From the NCBI RefSeq assembly GCF_001278805.1, contig NZ_CP012602.1, forward strand, positions 413,001 to 477,000: a stretch of 64,000 nt of DNA. Reading direction: 5' to 3'. A program made the position numbers and the translations under genes. This DNA comes from Bacillus sp. FJAT-18017. GTDB lineage: Bacteria > Bacillota > Bacilli > Bacillales > Cytobacillaceae. The notes beneath the pieces were generated by a model. That model was not told the origin of the DNA, did no database searches, and worked only from the letters and a program-made list of their open reading frames with translations. Below are positions 26,908 through 35,010 of this stretch, piece after piece (the stretch's first letter is position 1; every line of letters starts with the position of its first letter).

Positions 26908-27909
26908 ATGTTTGCTAGGGATATAGGGATTGATCTGGGTACGGCTAACGTGCTTATTCACGTCAAAGGCCGTGGAATCGTATTAAATGAGCCATCTGTT
27001 GTTGCAATTGATAAAAATACAAATAGAGTCCTTGCAGTTGGGGAAGAGGCACGCCGCATGGTAGGGCGTACGCCTGGCAATATCGTCGCGATTCGCCCGT
27101 TGAAGGATGGCGTCATCGCAGATTTTGATGTGACAGAGGCAATGCTGAAGCACTTTATTAACAAGCTGGATGTAAAAGGCTTCCTCTCAAAACCGCGTAT
27201 TTTGATTTGCTGCCCGACGAATATTACGAGTGTCGAGCAAAAGGCAATAAAGGAAGCTGCCGAAAAGAGCGGCGGCAAGAAGATTTATCTTGAAGAAGAG
27301 CCAAAGGTTGCTGCGATTGGCGCCGGCATGGACATCTTCCAGCCGAGCGGCAATATGGTGGTCGATATCGGTGGGGGAACGACGGATGTAGCCGTCCTTT
27401 CAATGGGAGACATCGTAACTTCCTCCTCGATTAAAATGGCTGGCGATAAATTTGATATGGAAATCCTAAATTATATAAAGCGTGAATATAAGCTTTTAAT
27501 CGGAGAACGGACTTCTGAGGATATTAAAATTAATATCGCAACCGTATTCCAAGGCTCGCGCAATGAATCAATGGAAATCCGCGGACGTGATATGGTCAGT
27601 GGCCTGCCTCGTACGATTACTGTGCATTCTGCTGAAATCGAGCAGGCTCTTCACGAATCTATTGCCGTGATCGTCCAGGCTGCCAAAAGTGTTCTTGAAC
27701 GAACACCGCCTGAACTTTCTGCTGACATCATTGACCGTGGAGTCATCCTCACCGGAGGAGGCGCTTTGCTTCATGGAATCGACCAGCTTTTGGCTGAGGA
27801 GCTTAAAGTACCGGTGCTTGTTGCCGAAAACCCAATGGACTGTGTTGCGATTGGGACAGGCATCATGCTTGATAACATTGACAGAATTGCCAGAAGGAAA
27901 CTAGGGTAA
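26908..27909 (+). CDS. mbl: MreB-like actin homologue Mbl
   Basis: A 333-residue bacterial actin that guides lateral-wall synthesis and cell shape. Actin-fold nucleotide motifs are visible: DIGIDLGTANVLIHVKG (phosphate 1), VVDIGGGTTDVAVLSMG (phosphate 2) and GVILTGGGALLHGI (adenosine). Start ATG 26908 after AAGGAGGA gives the conserved MFARDIGIDLG. In B. subtilis mbl is followed by flhO-flhP, which are missing here. Its place after spoIIID identifies it as Mbl rather than MreB or MreBH. Confidence 0.96.
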   Translation: MFARDIGIDLGTANVLIHVKGRGIVLNEPSVVAIDKNTNRVLAVGEEARRMVGRTPGNIVAIRPLKDGVIADFDVTEAMLKHFINKLDVKGFLSKPRILICCPTNITSVEQKAIKEAAEKSGGKKIYLEEEPKVAAIGAGMDIFQPSGNMVVDIGGGTTDVAVLSMGDIVTSSSIKMAGDKFDMEILNYIKREYKLLIGERTSEDIKINIATVFQGSRNESMEIRGRDMVSGLPRTITVHSAEIEQALHESIAVIVQAAKSVLERTPPELSADIIDRGVILTGGGALLHGIDQLLAEELKVPVLVAENPMDCVAIGTGIMLDNIDRIARRKLG

Positions 27910-27923
27910 CTTTAACTTATATG

Positions 27924-27964
27924 AGGGCCTGGCTGGAATGCATTGTTCCGGCTGGGCTCTTTTA
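27924..27964 (+). terminator. Terminator after mbl
   Basis: AGGGCCTGGCTGGAA (27924-27938) pairs throughout with TTCCGGCTGGGCTCT (27946-27960), allowing G-U pairs; a short T tail follows. Confidence 0.75.
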
Positions 27965-28040
27965 GTATGTATATTCCTGAAAAAGTACCCTCTTACTCTC
28001 AATTTAGCGACTATTTTCTCTGTAATCTAACAAAAAATGC

Positions 28041-28068
28041 TGTTACATTTTCATTTTTTTCTTATAAT
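28041..28068 (+). promoter_or_regulatory. Probable promoter of the EpuA-like gene
   Basis: TGTTAC (28041-28046), 16-bp T-rich spacer, perfect TATAAT (28063-28068). Confidence 0.5.
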
Positions 28069-28150
28069 AGAGATAAAGGAACCAGCTTTTTTGTAAAAAA
28101 GGTTGCCGATAGTTTTTGTACGTCTGCTTCCTACCCAAAAGGAGTAAATT

Positions 28151-28438
28151 ATGTCATCAACAACATATAAGCAAGAACAACCTAAAACACGTGAAGAGAT
28201 TAAAAAGGTACGCCGCCAACAAGAGGAGAGTTCAGTATCAGCTTCATCAAAAAAGAAGCGGGTACGTACCCGCCTTATTCCCATTTGGCTGAAACTGATT
28301 CTGTTCATCCTGCTGGTTGTTATTTGTGCCGGAGCAGGTGCTATGTTTGGCTATGGCGTTCTTGGCGGTGGTAATCCAACCGATATTCTCAATGAATCTA
28401 CATGGACACATATACGTGATCTCGTGAACAAAAAATAA
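28151..28438 (+). CDS. Small membrane protein, EpuA-like (annotated in databases as RNA polymerase subunit beta-like)
   Basis: A 95-residue protein: a basic cytoplasmic N-terminus (residues 1-43), one transmembrane helix (about 46-70) and a short outer tail. Similar proteins are called DNA-directed RNA polymerase subunit beta because of a family name (EpuA, PF11772), but there is no polymerase domain here. AAAGGAG precedes ATG 28151. Function unknown. Confidence 0.75.
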   Translation: MSSTTYKQEQPKTREEIKKVRRQQEESSVSASSKKKRVRTRLIPIWLKLILFILLVVICAGAGAMFGYGVLGGGNPTDILNESTWTHIRDLVNKK

Positions 28439-28440
28439 GT

Positions 28441-28468
28441 AAGGAAGGGGGATTCCCTTCCTTTTTTT
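28441..28468 (+). terminator. Terminator
   Basis: AAGGAAGGG-GGATT-CCCTTCCTT followed by a T run. Confidence 0.9.
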
Positions 28469-28624
28469 GTATAGAAAAATAGATTTAGCACTTGGGGAAA
28501 TATATATTCAGCGTATTTAGGTCCTAGCCTCACAAGGAGAAATTCTGAGAATAACCATCAAAGATTAGCTCGGGCAGAATAATCATTACAGAAACAGGCC
28601 GTTCCTTCCCTGTTACGAAGACAC

Positions 28625-28654
28625 TTGCGCTTTTGCACTGAGAAACCGTACAAT
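28625..28654 (+). promoter_or_regulatory. Possible promoter of fabZ
   Basis: TTGCGC (28625-28630), 18-bp spacer, TACAAT (28649-28654). Confidence 0.5.
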
Positions 28655-28690
28655 AGTATTAATACTACATATTAATAGGAGGTACTAATA

Positions 28691-29122
28691 ATGCTTGATA
28701 TTAAACAAATTAAGGAAATAATTCCACATCGGTATCCATTTCTGCTTGTAGATAAAATACTTGAAGTTGAAGAGGGGAAAAGTGCAGTTGGCATTAAGAA
28801 TGTTACTGCGAATGAGGAATTTTTCAATGGCCATTTTCCGGATTTCCCTGTTATGCCAGGTGTCCTGATTGTTGAGGCTCTTGCCCAGGTAGGGGCAGTC
28901 GCAATGCTGAAGCGCGAAGAAAATCGTGGCAAGCTGGCATTTTTTACAGGAATCGATAATTGCCGTTTTAAAAAGCAGGTGTACCCTGGCGACCAGCTTC
29001 GTCTTGAGGTTGAAATGGTCCGGTTTAGAGGACCGATGGGCAAAGGAAAGGGCATCGCCACAGTGAATGGTGAACTTGCTTGTGAAGCTGAAATTATGTT
29101 TGCTCTAATAGACCAAAAATAA
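28691..29122 (+). CDS. fabZ: 3-hydroxyacyl-[acyl-carrier-protein] dehydratase FabZ
   Basis: A 143-residue hot-dog-fold enzyme dehydrating beta-hydroxyacyl-ACP in fatty acid elongation. The active-site His48 and Glu62 lie in [28 protein letters not shown] precedes ATG 28691. Corresponds to ywpB of B. subtilis by position and sequence. Monocistronic. Confidence 0.96.
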   Translation: MLDIKQIKEIIPHRYPFLLVDKILEVEEGKSAVGIKNVTANEEFFNGHFPDFPVMPGVLIVEALAQVGAVAMLKREENRGKLAFFTGIDNCRFKKQVYPGDQLRLEVEMVRFRGPMGKGKGIATVNGELACEAEIMFALIDQK

Positions 29123-29217
29123 GGTAACATATGCCAATTGCTAGTTCATTTGGATTAAATTTACTTTGATTAGGTTTTGCATACCTGAAAAACGTAAATT
29201 AAAGACAACAACCAAAG

Positions 29218-29274
29218 CATACAGTGCCACATACCTTCCTCCCAGAGACTGCAACCGGCACTGTATGTTTTTTT
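29218..29274 (+). terminator. Terminator downstream of fabZ
   Basis: CATACAGTGCC (29218-29228) pairs perfectly with GGCACTGTATG (29257-29267) around a 28-base loop, then TTTTTTT. The rest of the 29123-29427 gap holds nothing I can name. Confidence 0.8.
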
Positions 29275-29427
29275 GCTTTTGGCTTTGTTTCATAAGTCCC
29301 TTTTTTAAGAAAAGTTGTTTTTCATAGGTAATGTTTAAAATAATGCACAAGTTCCTTATCTTTTTGGGGAAGCTAATTCCGAGACCAATGTCCGGTCGAC
29401 AATAAGATGAAGGGAGCTTTTTGCATT

Positions 29428-29724
29428 ATGAAAAATAAACTGCTTGCGCTGCTTGCATGCTCGATGTTTGCTGTTTTTATGCTGGGGGGCTGCGGTACAA
29501 ATGATGATGAACAGAACCCGCCGCCACAGGATAATATTCAGCAGGACGATGACATGAATAACCGTGATGACAATGATGCCAATATAAACAATGACGGCAG
29601 GGTAGATGAAGATGGGTTGCTAAATGATACGGATGATGGCAACAACAATGATGATGGGAATATGTTGAGGGATGACAATAACGGAAACAATCTTGACATG
29701 GACGATGATAAGAAAAATGATTAA
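29428..29724 (+). CDS. Small Asn/Asp-rich lipoprotein
   Basis: A 98-residue protein with a lipoprotein signal peptide (MKNKLLALLACSMFAVFML, lipobox LGGC) and a mature part made almost wholly of Asp, Asn and Gly (for example NDTDDGNNNDDGN). Such tails are flexible and may bind divalent cations, but that is inference. Start ATG 29428 is nine bases after AAGGGAGC; an in-frame ATG at 29407 has no ribosome site. I do not recognise a family. Confidence 0.7.
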   Translation: MKNKLLALLACSMFAVFMLGGCGTNDDEQNPPPQDNIQQDDDMNNRDDNDANINNDGRVDEDGLLNDTDDGNNNDDGNMLRDDNNGNNLDMDDDKKND

Positions 29725-29729
29725 GTAGT

Positions 29730-29767
29730 AAAAGGAGGCCCAAGGTTTAACCTAGAGCCTCCTTTTT
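29730..29767 (+). terminator. Terminator after the small lipoprotein
   Basis: AAAAGGAGGC pairs with GCCTCCTTTT, then TTTTG. Confidence 0.85.
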
Positions 29768-29839
29768 GTTTTTGCGCTTTCGATAATGTTTGCAAGACTG
29801 TTTTCATTCAATGCTACTCATTGCAAGGGTTATATTGTT

Positions 29840-29861
29840 TTTAATCAAACGTTTGATTAAA
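29840..29861. promoter_or_regulatory. Perfect 22-bp palindrome (half-site TTTAATCAAAC)
   Basis: TTTAATCAAAC followed by its exact reverse complement, centred between 29850 and 29851. The same core recurs as a 28-bp palindrome at 42454-42481. The form resembles a dimeric repressor operator (TetR-like), yet it lies between two convergent genes. Confidence 0.6.
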
Positions 29862-29932
29862 TTTGCGGGGGTCGAAAAAGGAAAGAATAGGTCAAAAACA
29901 GGTTTCAAAGTATCCTATTTTCAACTTAAACG

Positions 29933-30358
29933 TCATCTCGGCTTTAGCCTGGGCTTGCTTTGCATTTTGTCTTTGAATTCAGATAGCAGCCCGTTACCCT
30001 CCAAGCCCTGGTCAAGAAGCTGGCCCAGCAGCATTTCAGCATAGCCCACTTTCGTTCTGCGAAGCCGTCCTTCTAGCAGTACACTTATGTGGTTCTCGAA
30101 CTTCTTTAATGTGCAAACTCTGGCCTGGAAATAGGCAGGGTCATTTTGGCGGTGGGTAATGACGACCTGGACAATGCACTCCTGTGAGGAATCTTCATAT
30201 TCCTTAAAATACTCGTAGAAGGAAAGGTCGGTGTAGGCTTCGATCAGCCAGTTTGATTGTTCGTCTTCTTTATTGATGATCAAACCGCTTTCCAGTGGAA
30301 TTTCGGTTGTTTTTTCATCCTCTATGATTTCGAGGGCTATAAGCTTAAAGGTTTTCAC
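29933..30358 (-). CDS. ywpF: YwpF-like protein
   Basis: A 141-residue protein beginning VKTFKLIALEIIED and containing PLESGLIINKEDEQSNWLIEAYTD, which matches the YwpF family of bacilli; role unknown. The start is GTG 30358, seven bases from GAGGAGGT; the open frame extends upstream but without a ribosome site. In B. subtilis ywpF also lies beside ywpH (ssbB), here on the opposite strand. The C-terminus is basic (KPRLKPR). Confidence 0.85.
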   Translation of the reverse strand: MKTFKLIALEIIEDEKTTEIPLESGLIINKEDEQSNWLIEAYTDLSFYEYFKEYEDSSQECIVQVVITHRQNDPAYFQARVCTLKKFENHISVLLEGRLRRTKVGYAEMLLGQLLDQGLEGNGLLSEFKDKMQSKPRLKPR

Positions 30359-30511
30359 ACAACATACCTCCTCAAGAGTATAAGTTGCCTGTATTATACC
30401 ATAATCACCATTTACATCACTCGTGGTCACTAGTAGAAAAAAGATTTCTGAACTGGCAAAATCGCATTGTTTTTGAAAAAGGACTGTTCATAGGTTACTT
30501 TTCCCTAGGGC

Positions 30512-30555
30512 AAAAATGACTTTTAAGGGCAATTGGGGTAAGAAAAATGGTTTTT
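30512..30555 (+). promoter_or_regulatory. ComK K-box upstream of ssb
   Basis: Two perfect AT-boxes of the AAAA-N5-TTTT form: AAAAATGACTTTT (30512-30524) and AAAAATGGTTTTT (30543-30555), separated by 18 bp (centres 31 bp, three helical turns apart), one of the spacings described for ComK sites. The second box ends seven bases before the -35. In B. subtilis ssbB is a ComK target. Confidence 0.8.
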
Positions 30556-30561
30556 GCCAAT

Positions 30562-30590
30562 TTTACTTGCTAAGCATGCAGGGATAAGAT
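30562..30590 (+). promoter_or_regulatory. Promoter of ssb
   Basis: TTTACT (30562-30567), 17-bp spacer, TAAGAT (30585-30590). The weak -35 fits a promoter that needs an activator, here ComK. Confidence 0.6.
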
Positions 30591-30619
30591 GAAAGCATCG
30601 AAGGAGAGGAGTTGTGAAG

Positions 30620-31330
30620 ATGATCAATCAAGTTACACTGGTGGGCCGACTGACCAAGAATCCCGATTTGAAAGTAACAACAGAAGGAACTTATGTGTTA
30701 AATGTTATACTTGCAGTCAACCGCCAGTACCGAAATACCCATGGTGACGTCGATACGGATTTTGTTCAATGCACACTCTGGAGAAAGGCTGCTGAAAATA
30801 CCGCTCAGTATTGTCAAAAGGGATCAGTCGTTGGGATTACAGGAAGGATTCAAACCCGTAATTATGAAAACCAAGATGGCAAAAAGGTATATGTGACAGA
30901 GGTAGTGGCAGAGTCAATAAGCTTCCTGAGCAGCAAGCAGGCTGATACAGGAAGGCGTCAGGAAGTGCCTGCCAGGGACAGGAATGGCGGGCAGACAGTC
31001 AGCGTCCAAAACCATGTGCAACCTCCTCCGCCTCGGCCTGAGTATTCACAAGGATTACCATCTGAAAAAGTTGTACCGCAGGATGGATACATACCCCAGG
31101 ATCCGTGGGGCGGTTCTCATCCTAATCCAGGGATGCCTCGTGAAGTACCTGGGCAGGAACGCCATTTCAGTTCTGGGCAAAGTACGGCTCCAGAGATGTC
31201 CCCGGTTCAAGGTGGTTTTGCTGGCCACGCGGGTTCCCCCCATTCTGATACACCACCTTCGACGCGATTCTCTTTTGAGAAAGTAGAGGCTGTCATCCCG
31301 CCTGCAAAGGAGGAAGTCCCATTTGGATAG
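30620..31330 (+). CDS. ssbB: Single-stranded DNA-binding protein, competence-type SsbB with long tail
   Basis: A 236-residue protein. Residues 1-105 are the OB fold (INQVTLVGRLTKNPDLKVT, FVQCTLWRKAAENTAQYCQKGS, GRIQTRNYENQDGKKVYVTEV). The rest is Pro/Gly/Gln-rich and disordered, ending KEEVPFG, a degenerate form of the acidic DDxxPF tip. B. subtilis SsbB has only about 113 residues and no such tail. Start ATG 30620 is nine bases after AAGGAGAGGAG; GTG 30614 is too close. With the K-box upstream, a role in DNA uptake is likely. The next small gene overlaps its 3' end. Confidence 0.9.
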   Translation: MINQVTLVGRLTKNPDLKVTTEGTYVLNVILAVNRQYRNTHGDVDTDFVQCTLWRKAAENTAQYCQKGSVVGITGRIQTRNYENQDGKKVYVTEVVAESISFLSSKQADTGRRQEVPARDRNGGQTVSVQNHVQPPPPRPEYSQGLPSEKVVPQDGYIPQDPWGGSHPNPGMPREVPGQERHFSSGQSTAPEMSPVQGGFAGHAGSPHSDTPPSTRFSFEKVEAVIPPAKEEVPFG

Positions 31331-31541
31331 GTATAAAAGCAACGTAGCTGAAAGCTTGGAGCTGCTGCTTGAACGCCTCATCAAGATGACTGGCAAAACA
31401 AACGAAACCGTCAGCAGCCTTCATAGCCGTATCCTTATTCTTGAGAAACGGCTAGAGGAACATGAGCGTACCCTGGGATGTGCCCGCGCCGATCCAACTC
31501 AGCAATCCCTTCACGATTCCCCTTTCCTAATGAATCTTTAA
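31323..31541 (+). CDS. Small helical protein overlapping the ssb 3' end
   Basis: A 72-residue protein, mostly one long amphipathic helix or coiled coil (residues about 5-52, AESLELLLERLIKMTGKTNE and LILEKRLEEHERTL). Start TTG 31323 overlaps the ssb stop by 8 bp, and a strong AAAGGAGGA sits at the right distance inside the ssb coding sequence, so it is probably translated by coupling. I do not recognise a family. Co-transcription would place it under ComK control. Confidence 0.65.
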   Translation: MDRYKSNVAESLELLLERLIKMTGKTNETVSSLHSRILILEKRLEEHERTLGCARADPTQQSLHDSPFLMNL

Positions 31542-31815
31542 AGTGAACCACAGATTAATTTTCTATTTTCATAAACCTGACCGATGACTATCCATGGCTT
31601 ACCTTCCCAAAGCATTTGCCATGCGAGAGCTGCCACTAGAAACGGTCCCCATGAGCCCTTACAGAAAGAGATTCAATCTGCCCCCCCGTAGTCCTGCCCC
31701 CCTGCTGCCGGCGGTTTTTCCGTCGGTTTTTAAATTTTTTGCCTTAGAAAAGAGATTATAGGTATAAGTTTCACCTCAGCGGGTAAACTAATTAAAAACC
31801 CCCCCTGTAATATAA
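31542..31815. other. Noncoding stretch after the ssb operon
   Basis: Nothing recognisable as a gene. There are C-rich runs near 31680-31705, and no clear promoter. Confidence 0.4.
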
Positions 31816-31860
31816 AAGGAAAGGCCGCTGAACTGCCAATTCAGCGGCCTTTCCTGTTTT
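31816..31860 (+). terminator. Strong terminator downstream of the ssb operon
   Basis: GGAAAGGCCGCTGAA (31818-31832) pairs with TTCAGCGGCCTTTCC (31840-31854), followed by TGTTTT. Confidence 0.85.
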
Positions 31861-31993
31861 AAGCTATAAAAAGATGAAACTCAATTGATTGAGGAAGAAT
31901 AGGTGGTAATAGTGAAGCCTTGTCAGTGCCCAAAGATAGTGCCTCAAGCATGAAAAGGTAACAGAGAAGCCTTGTCCCAGCAGGTTATTCTAA

Positions 31994-32033
31994 AAAAAGC
32001 CGGCTGTCCATAAATACGGACAGCCGGCTTTTT
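31994..32033. terminator. Bidirectional terminator, 3' end of ywqA
   Basis: AAAAAGCCGGCTGTCC pairs perfectly with GGACAGCCGGCTTTTT around an 8-base loop; A and T runs on both sides allow use from either strand. It lies four bases from the ywqA stop. Confidence 0.9.
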
Positions 32034-32037
32034 GGGT

Positions 32038-35010
32038 TTATTTTAATAGAATCAGATCGCGCAGTTCTTCGGTTGACATTTCGGTGATCCAGTTTTCGCT
32101 TTGAATGATCTGGTCGTTGAGATGCTGCTTCTTCTCGAGCATCGCGTCGATTTTTTCCTCAAGCGTCCCTGTGCAAATCATTTTGTGAACATGAACGAAG
32201 CGTTCCTGGCCGATGCGGTATGCTCTGTCGGTTGCCTGGTTTTCCACGGCCGGGTTCCACCATCGATCATAATGGATGACGTGGTTGGCTGCGGTTAAAT
32301 TCAGGCCGGTTCCGCCTGCTTTCAGGCTAAGCAGGAAGACCGGGAACTGGTGCTCCTGAAACTGCGCTATCATATCGTCGCGTTTTGTTTTTGGAACACT
32401 TCCATTTAGGAATGGAACGTCAATCTTGAATTTCCGCTTTAAGACAGCCTTGATCATTTCGCCCATTTCAATATATTGGGTAAAAATCAAGCAGCTTTCA
32501 TCCTGGTCAAGGACTGCATCGACTAGTTCAACGAGTTTTTCCATTTTGGCAGACCTCGAAATCAGGTCTCTCCCTGGGGAAACATCGCTGTCCCTGACCT
32601 GGGCATTTTCCTTCAAATACAGGGCTGGGTGGTTACAAAGCTGCTTCAGCCGGCCAAGCAGCTGAAGAATCATGCCTTTACGTTCCATACCTGTCAGCTT
32701 CTCAAGCTGGGAGAACGTATCCTGAACAAGCTGTTCATACAAGGATGCCTGTTCCGCGGTTAACGGGCAGTACTCCTTTTGTTCAAGCTTATCAGGCAGA
32801 TTTAACGCAACTTCTTCATCCTTTTTCGTCCGCCGCAGAAGGAATGGGCGAATCAGGCCTTGAAGCTCGCGGACCTTGTCTTTATTATCATCCTTTTCAA
32901 TCGGGATGATGAACCGCTTCTGGAATTGGCCAAGGCTGCCGAGGTAGCCGTGATTCGTAAAGTCGAAAATCGACCAAAGCTCGGACAGGCGGTTTTCCAT
33001 CGGAGTTCCTGTCAAGGCAATATGATGTCTTCCCTTGAGCTTCCGGACCGCGCGCGACTGCTTTGTATTCGCATTTTTTATGTTTTGCGCCTCATCAATT
33101 GCAATTGCGTTCCACTCGATTTTATTAAACTCTTCTTCATCGAGGTGGGATAGGCCATACGATGTCAGTACAACGTCCTGCCCGGTTACGGCTTCAACGA
33201 ACTTCTCGCCCTTCAGGCGGCTAGATCCGTAATGCAGGTGGACACGGAGATCGGGTGCGAACCTTTCAAGCTCCTTTTGCCAGTTTCCAAGCACGGATGT
33301 CGGACAGATAATCAGTGATGGAGGCTCCGTAGTGGCAGCCGTCGCCACGGGCTCTGGGACGGGTTCCGCCAGCAATGTATCTCCGCCGTCAGATTTACGA
33401 TTGCTTTTCCCTGCGCGGCTGCTTTCTTCGGCGGCTTTTTCTTTAACCGAAAGAAGGTAGGAAATAAGCTGGATCGTCTTGCCGAGACCCATGTCATCTG
33501 CAAGTGTTGCGCCGAAACCGAATTGGCGGAGGAACAAGAGCCAGCTCATGCCGAGCTGCTGGTATTGCCTTAATGTTCCGTTCAGGCCTGATGGAACGTC
33601 GGCAAGCGGGATTTCCTTGATTTCGTTTAGCTGCTTGAGCATTTGTTTCCATTGCCGGTTCAGTTCGATCTGGATTTTGGCAAACGTCCTTGGGTTTTCA
33701 AGGTCATCACCCTCTGGTTCGGGACTCAGTTCCTGCTCGAGCAAGTCGCGGACATGAAGGCCTTCCTTTTCGGCTTTCTTCATGATTTCCTGGATTTGCC
33801 GGATAAATTGCGGGTCGAGCTTTACCCAGCGGCCCCGTATATAGACGAGGCGGCGCTTTTCTTCGACCATGGTCCGGAATTCATCTTCGGACAGGTCAAC
33901 GCCATTCATCGAGAAGCGCCAGTTGAAGTCGAGCATCGCCTGTAATCCGACGAACGATGGCCGGTGGCTGGATGTGCCCTTCAAGGATGCCTTGACACGC
34001 AGGTTAGCGTTCTTCATTGCTTGCCACCAGCCAGGGAGGAGAATTTCAACACCGAGGGCAAGCAATATTTCGCTTGATTCGGTCAGAAACACCCAAGCCT
34101 CTTCTTCGGAAAGAGATGTTTTGAGCCTGCCGTATACTCCAAGGGAAGGAATCAGGCTGATCCACCGGTTTTCCTCATGAGCTGCCTTTTCCAAAAAGGG
34201 CTTCCAGGAAGAGGGGATTGCGGGATCGTCGATTCTGTACAGCTCATCGGGATTCCGTTTGCTTCGCAAAAAGGTTTCAAGGAGCCAGAAGCCCTCGCCG
34301 TCCTCGGGTTCATCTAGCCTTAATCCTACTGTGAATGGTTCCTCGCTTTCCCTGATGCCAACCCATTCAAGCCAGGAGTCTTCATCAAAATAATGGGCGA
34401 GCGTGGCCGCGGGGATATTTTTACTTTCAAGAAGTTCGAGCTTCGGCCCGAACAGCTCCCGCATTTCCGTATTTCGGGTCAGGTAAGCGTCAAGTGCTTG
34501 GTTGTAAAGGTCCTCAATAAAGTCATAGGCTGTCACCTGGCTAATAGCTTCGTCTGATTCGGAAGCTGTGCCAGAAATAGTGACAGGCTGTTCCCAGAAT
34601 GAGCTGTCGAACTCTTCGCGAACCCTTGAAGGGAGCCTCCAGCGGAAGGTGCCGCCTTCCCAGGATTTGAAGTCAGGCAGCCATTCCTTTTCTAAAATGC
34701 CTTCATATATAATGTGTGCAGATGACAGGCAGATTTCCGCAGCCTCATCCCAATCCCAGTCAAAAAAGCGGTTGAAGGACTCGCGGGCAAACAGGGTGGC
34801 GAGCTGCCATGCATTCAACTCAATCTGTTCAATCCCGTCCACTTTTATGGGATCAATAAATGCACCGTAAAAGCTTTCGGGATGCCGGCTGAATAGCGGG
34901 AACTTCCAGGCATCAACGGGCAGCCAGCCGCCATGTGCGCCCTGGGCGGACAGCAGGTAGCCATCACCATGTTTTTTTAGGAATAATTTAATGAAGCGCT
35001 CATTATACAT
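32038..35010 (-). CDS. ywqA: SNF2-family DEAD/DEAH ATPase (YwqA type)
   Basis: A 990-residue Swi2/Snf2 ATPase. The N-terminal half (about 1-470) is a bacterial SNF2-associated region. Helicase motifs follow: GFGATLADDMGLGKTIQLISYL (Walker A), IAIDEAQNIKN (DExx), TGTPMENRLSELWSIFDF (motif III region), and the C-terminal ATPase lobe with LSLKAGGTGLNL and DRAYRIGQ (motifs V and VI). Such proteins remodel DNA-protein complexes rather than unwind DNA; the target is unknown. Starts inside the ywqB stop (8-bp overlap), so the two are translationally coupled. Confidence 0.94.
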   Translation of the reverse strand: MYNERFIKLFLKKHGDGYLLSAQGAHGGWLPVDAWKFPLFSRHPESFYGAFIDPIKVDGIEQIELNAWQLATLFARESFNRFFDWDWDEAAEICLSSAHIIYEGILEKEWLPDFKSWEGGTFRWRLPSRVREEFDSSFWEQPVTISGTASESDEAISQVTAYDFIEDLYNQALDAYLTRNTEMRELFGPKLELLESKNIPAATLAHYFDEDSWLEWVGIRESEEPFTVGLRLDEPEDGEGFWLLETFLRSKRNPDELYRIDDPAIPSSWKPFLEKAAHEENRWISLIPSLGVYGRLKTSLSEEEAWVFLTESSEILLALGVEILLPGWWQAMKNANLRVKASLKGTSSHRPSFVGLQAMLDFNWRFSMNGVDLSEDEFRTMVEEKRRLVYIRGRWVKLDPQFIRQIQEIMKKAEKEGLHVRDLLEQELSPEPEGDDLENPRTFAKIQIELNRQWKQMLKQLNEIKEIPLADVPSGLNGTLRQYQQLGMSWLLFLRQFGFGATLADDMGLGKTIQLISYLLSVKEKAAEESSRAGKSNRKSDGGDTLLAEPVPEPVATAATTEPPSLIICPTSVLGNWQKELERFAPDLRVHLHYGSSRLKGEKFVEAVTGQDVVLTSYGLSHLDEEEFNKIEWNAIAIDEAQNIKNANTKQSRAVRKLKGRHHIALTGTPMENRLSELWSIFDFTNHGYLGSLGQFQKRFIIPIEKDDNKDKVRELQGLIRPFLLRRTKKDEEVALNLPDKLEQKEYCPLTAEQASLYEQLVQDTFSQLEKLTGMERKGMILQLLGRLKQLCNHPALYLKENAQVRDSDVSPGRDLISRSAKMEKLVELVDAVLDQDESCLIFTQYIEMGEMIKAVLKRKFKIDVPFLNGSVPKTKRDDMIAQFQEHQFPVFLLSLKAGGTGLNLTAANHVIHYDRWWNPAVENQATDRAYRIGQERFVHVHKMICTGTLEEKIDAMLEKKQHLNDQIIQSENWITEMSTEELRDLILLK

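Noticed and set aside
28151..28438. True RNA polymerase beta subunit fragment
   Set aside because: The product is a single-pass 95-residue membrane protein without any polymerase motif; the database name is misleading.
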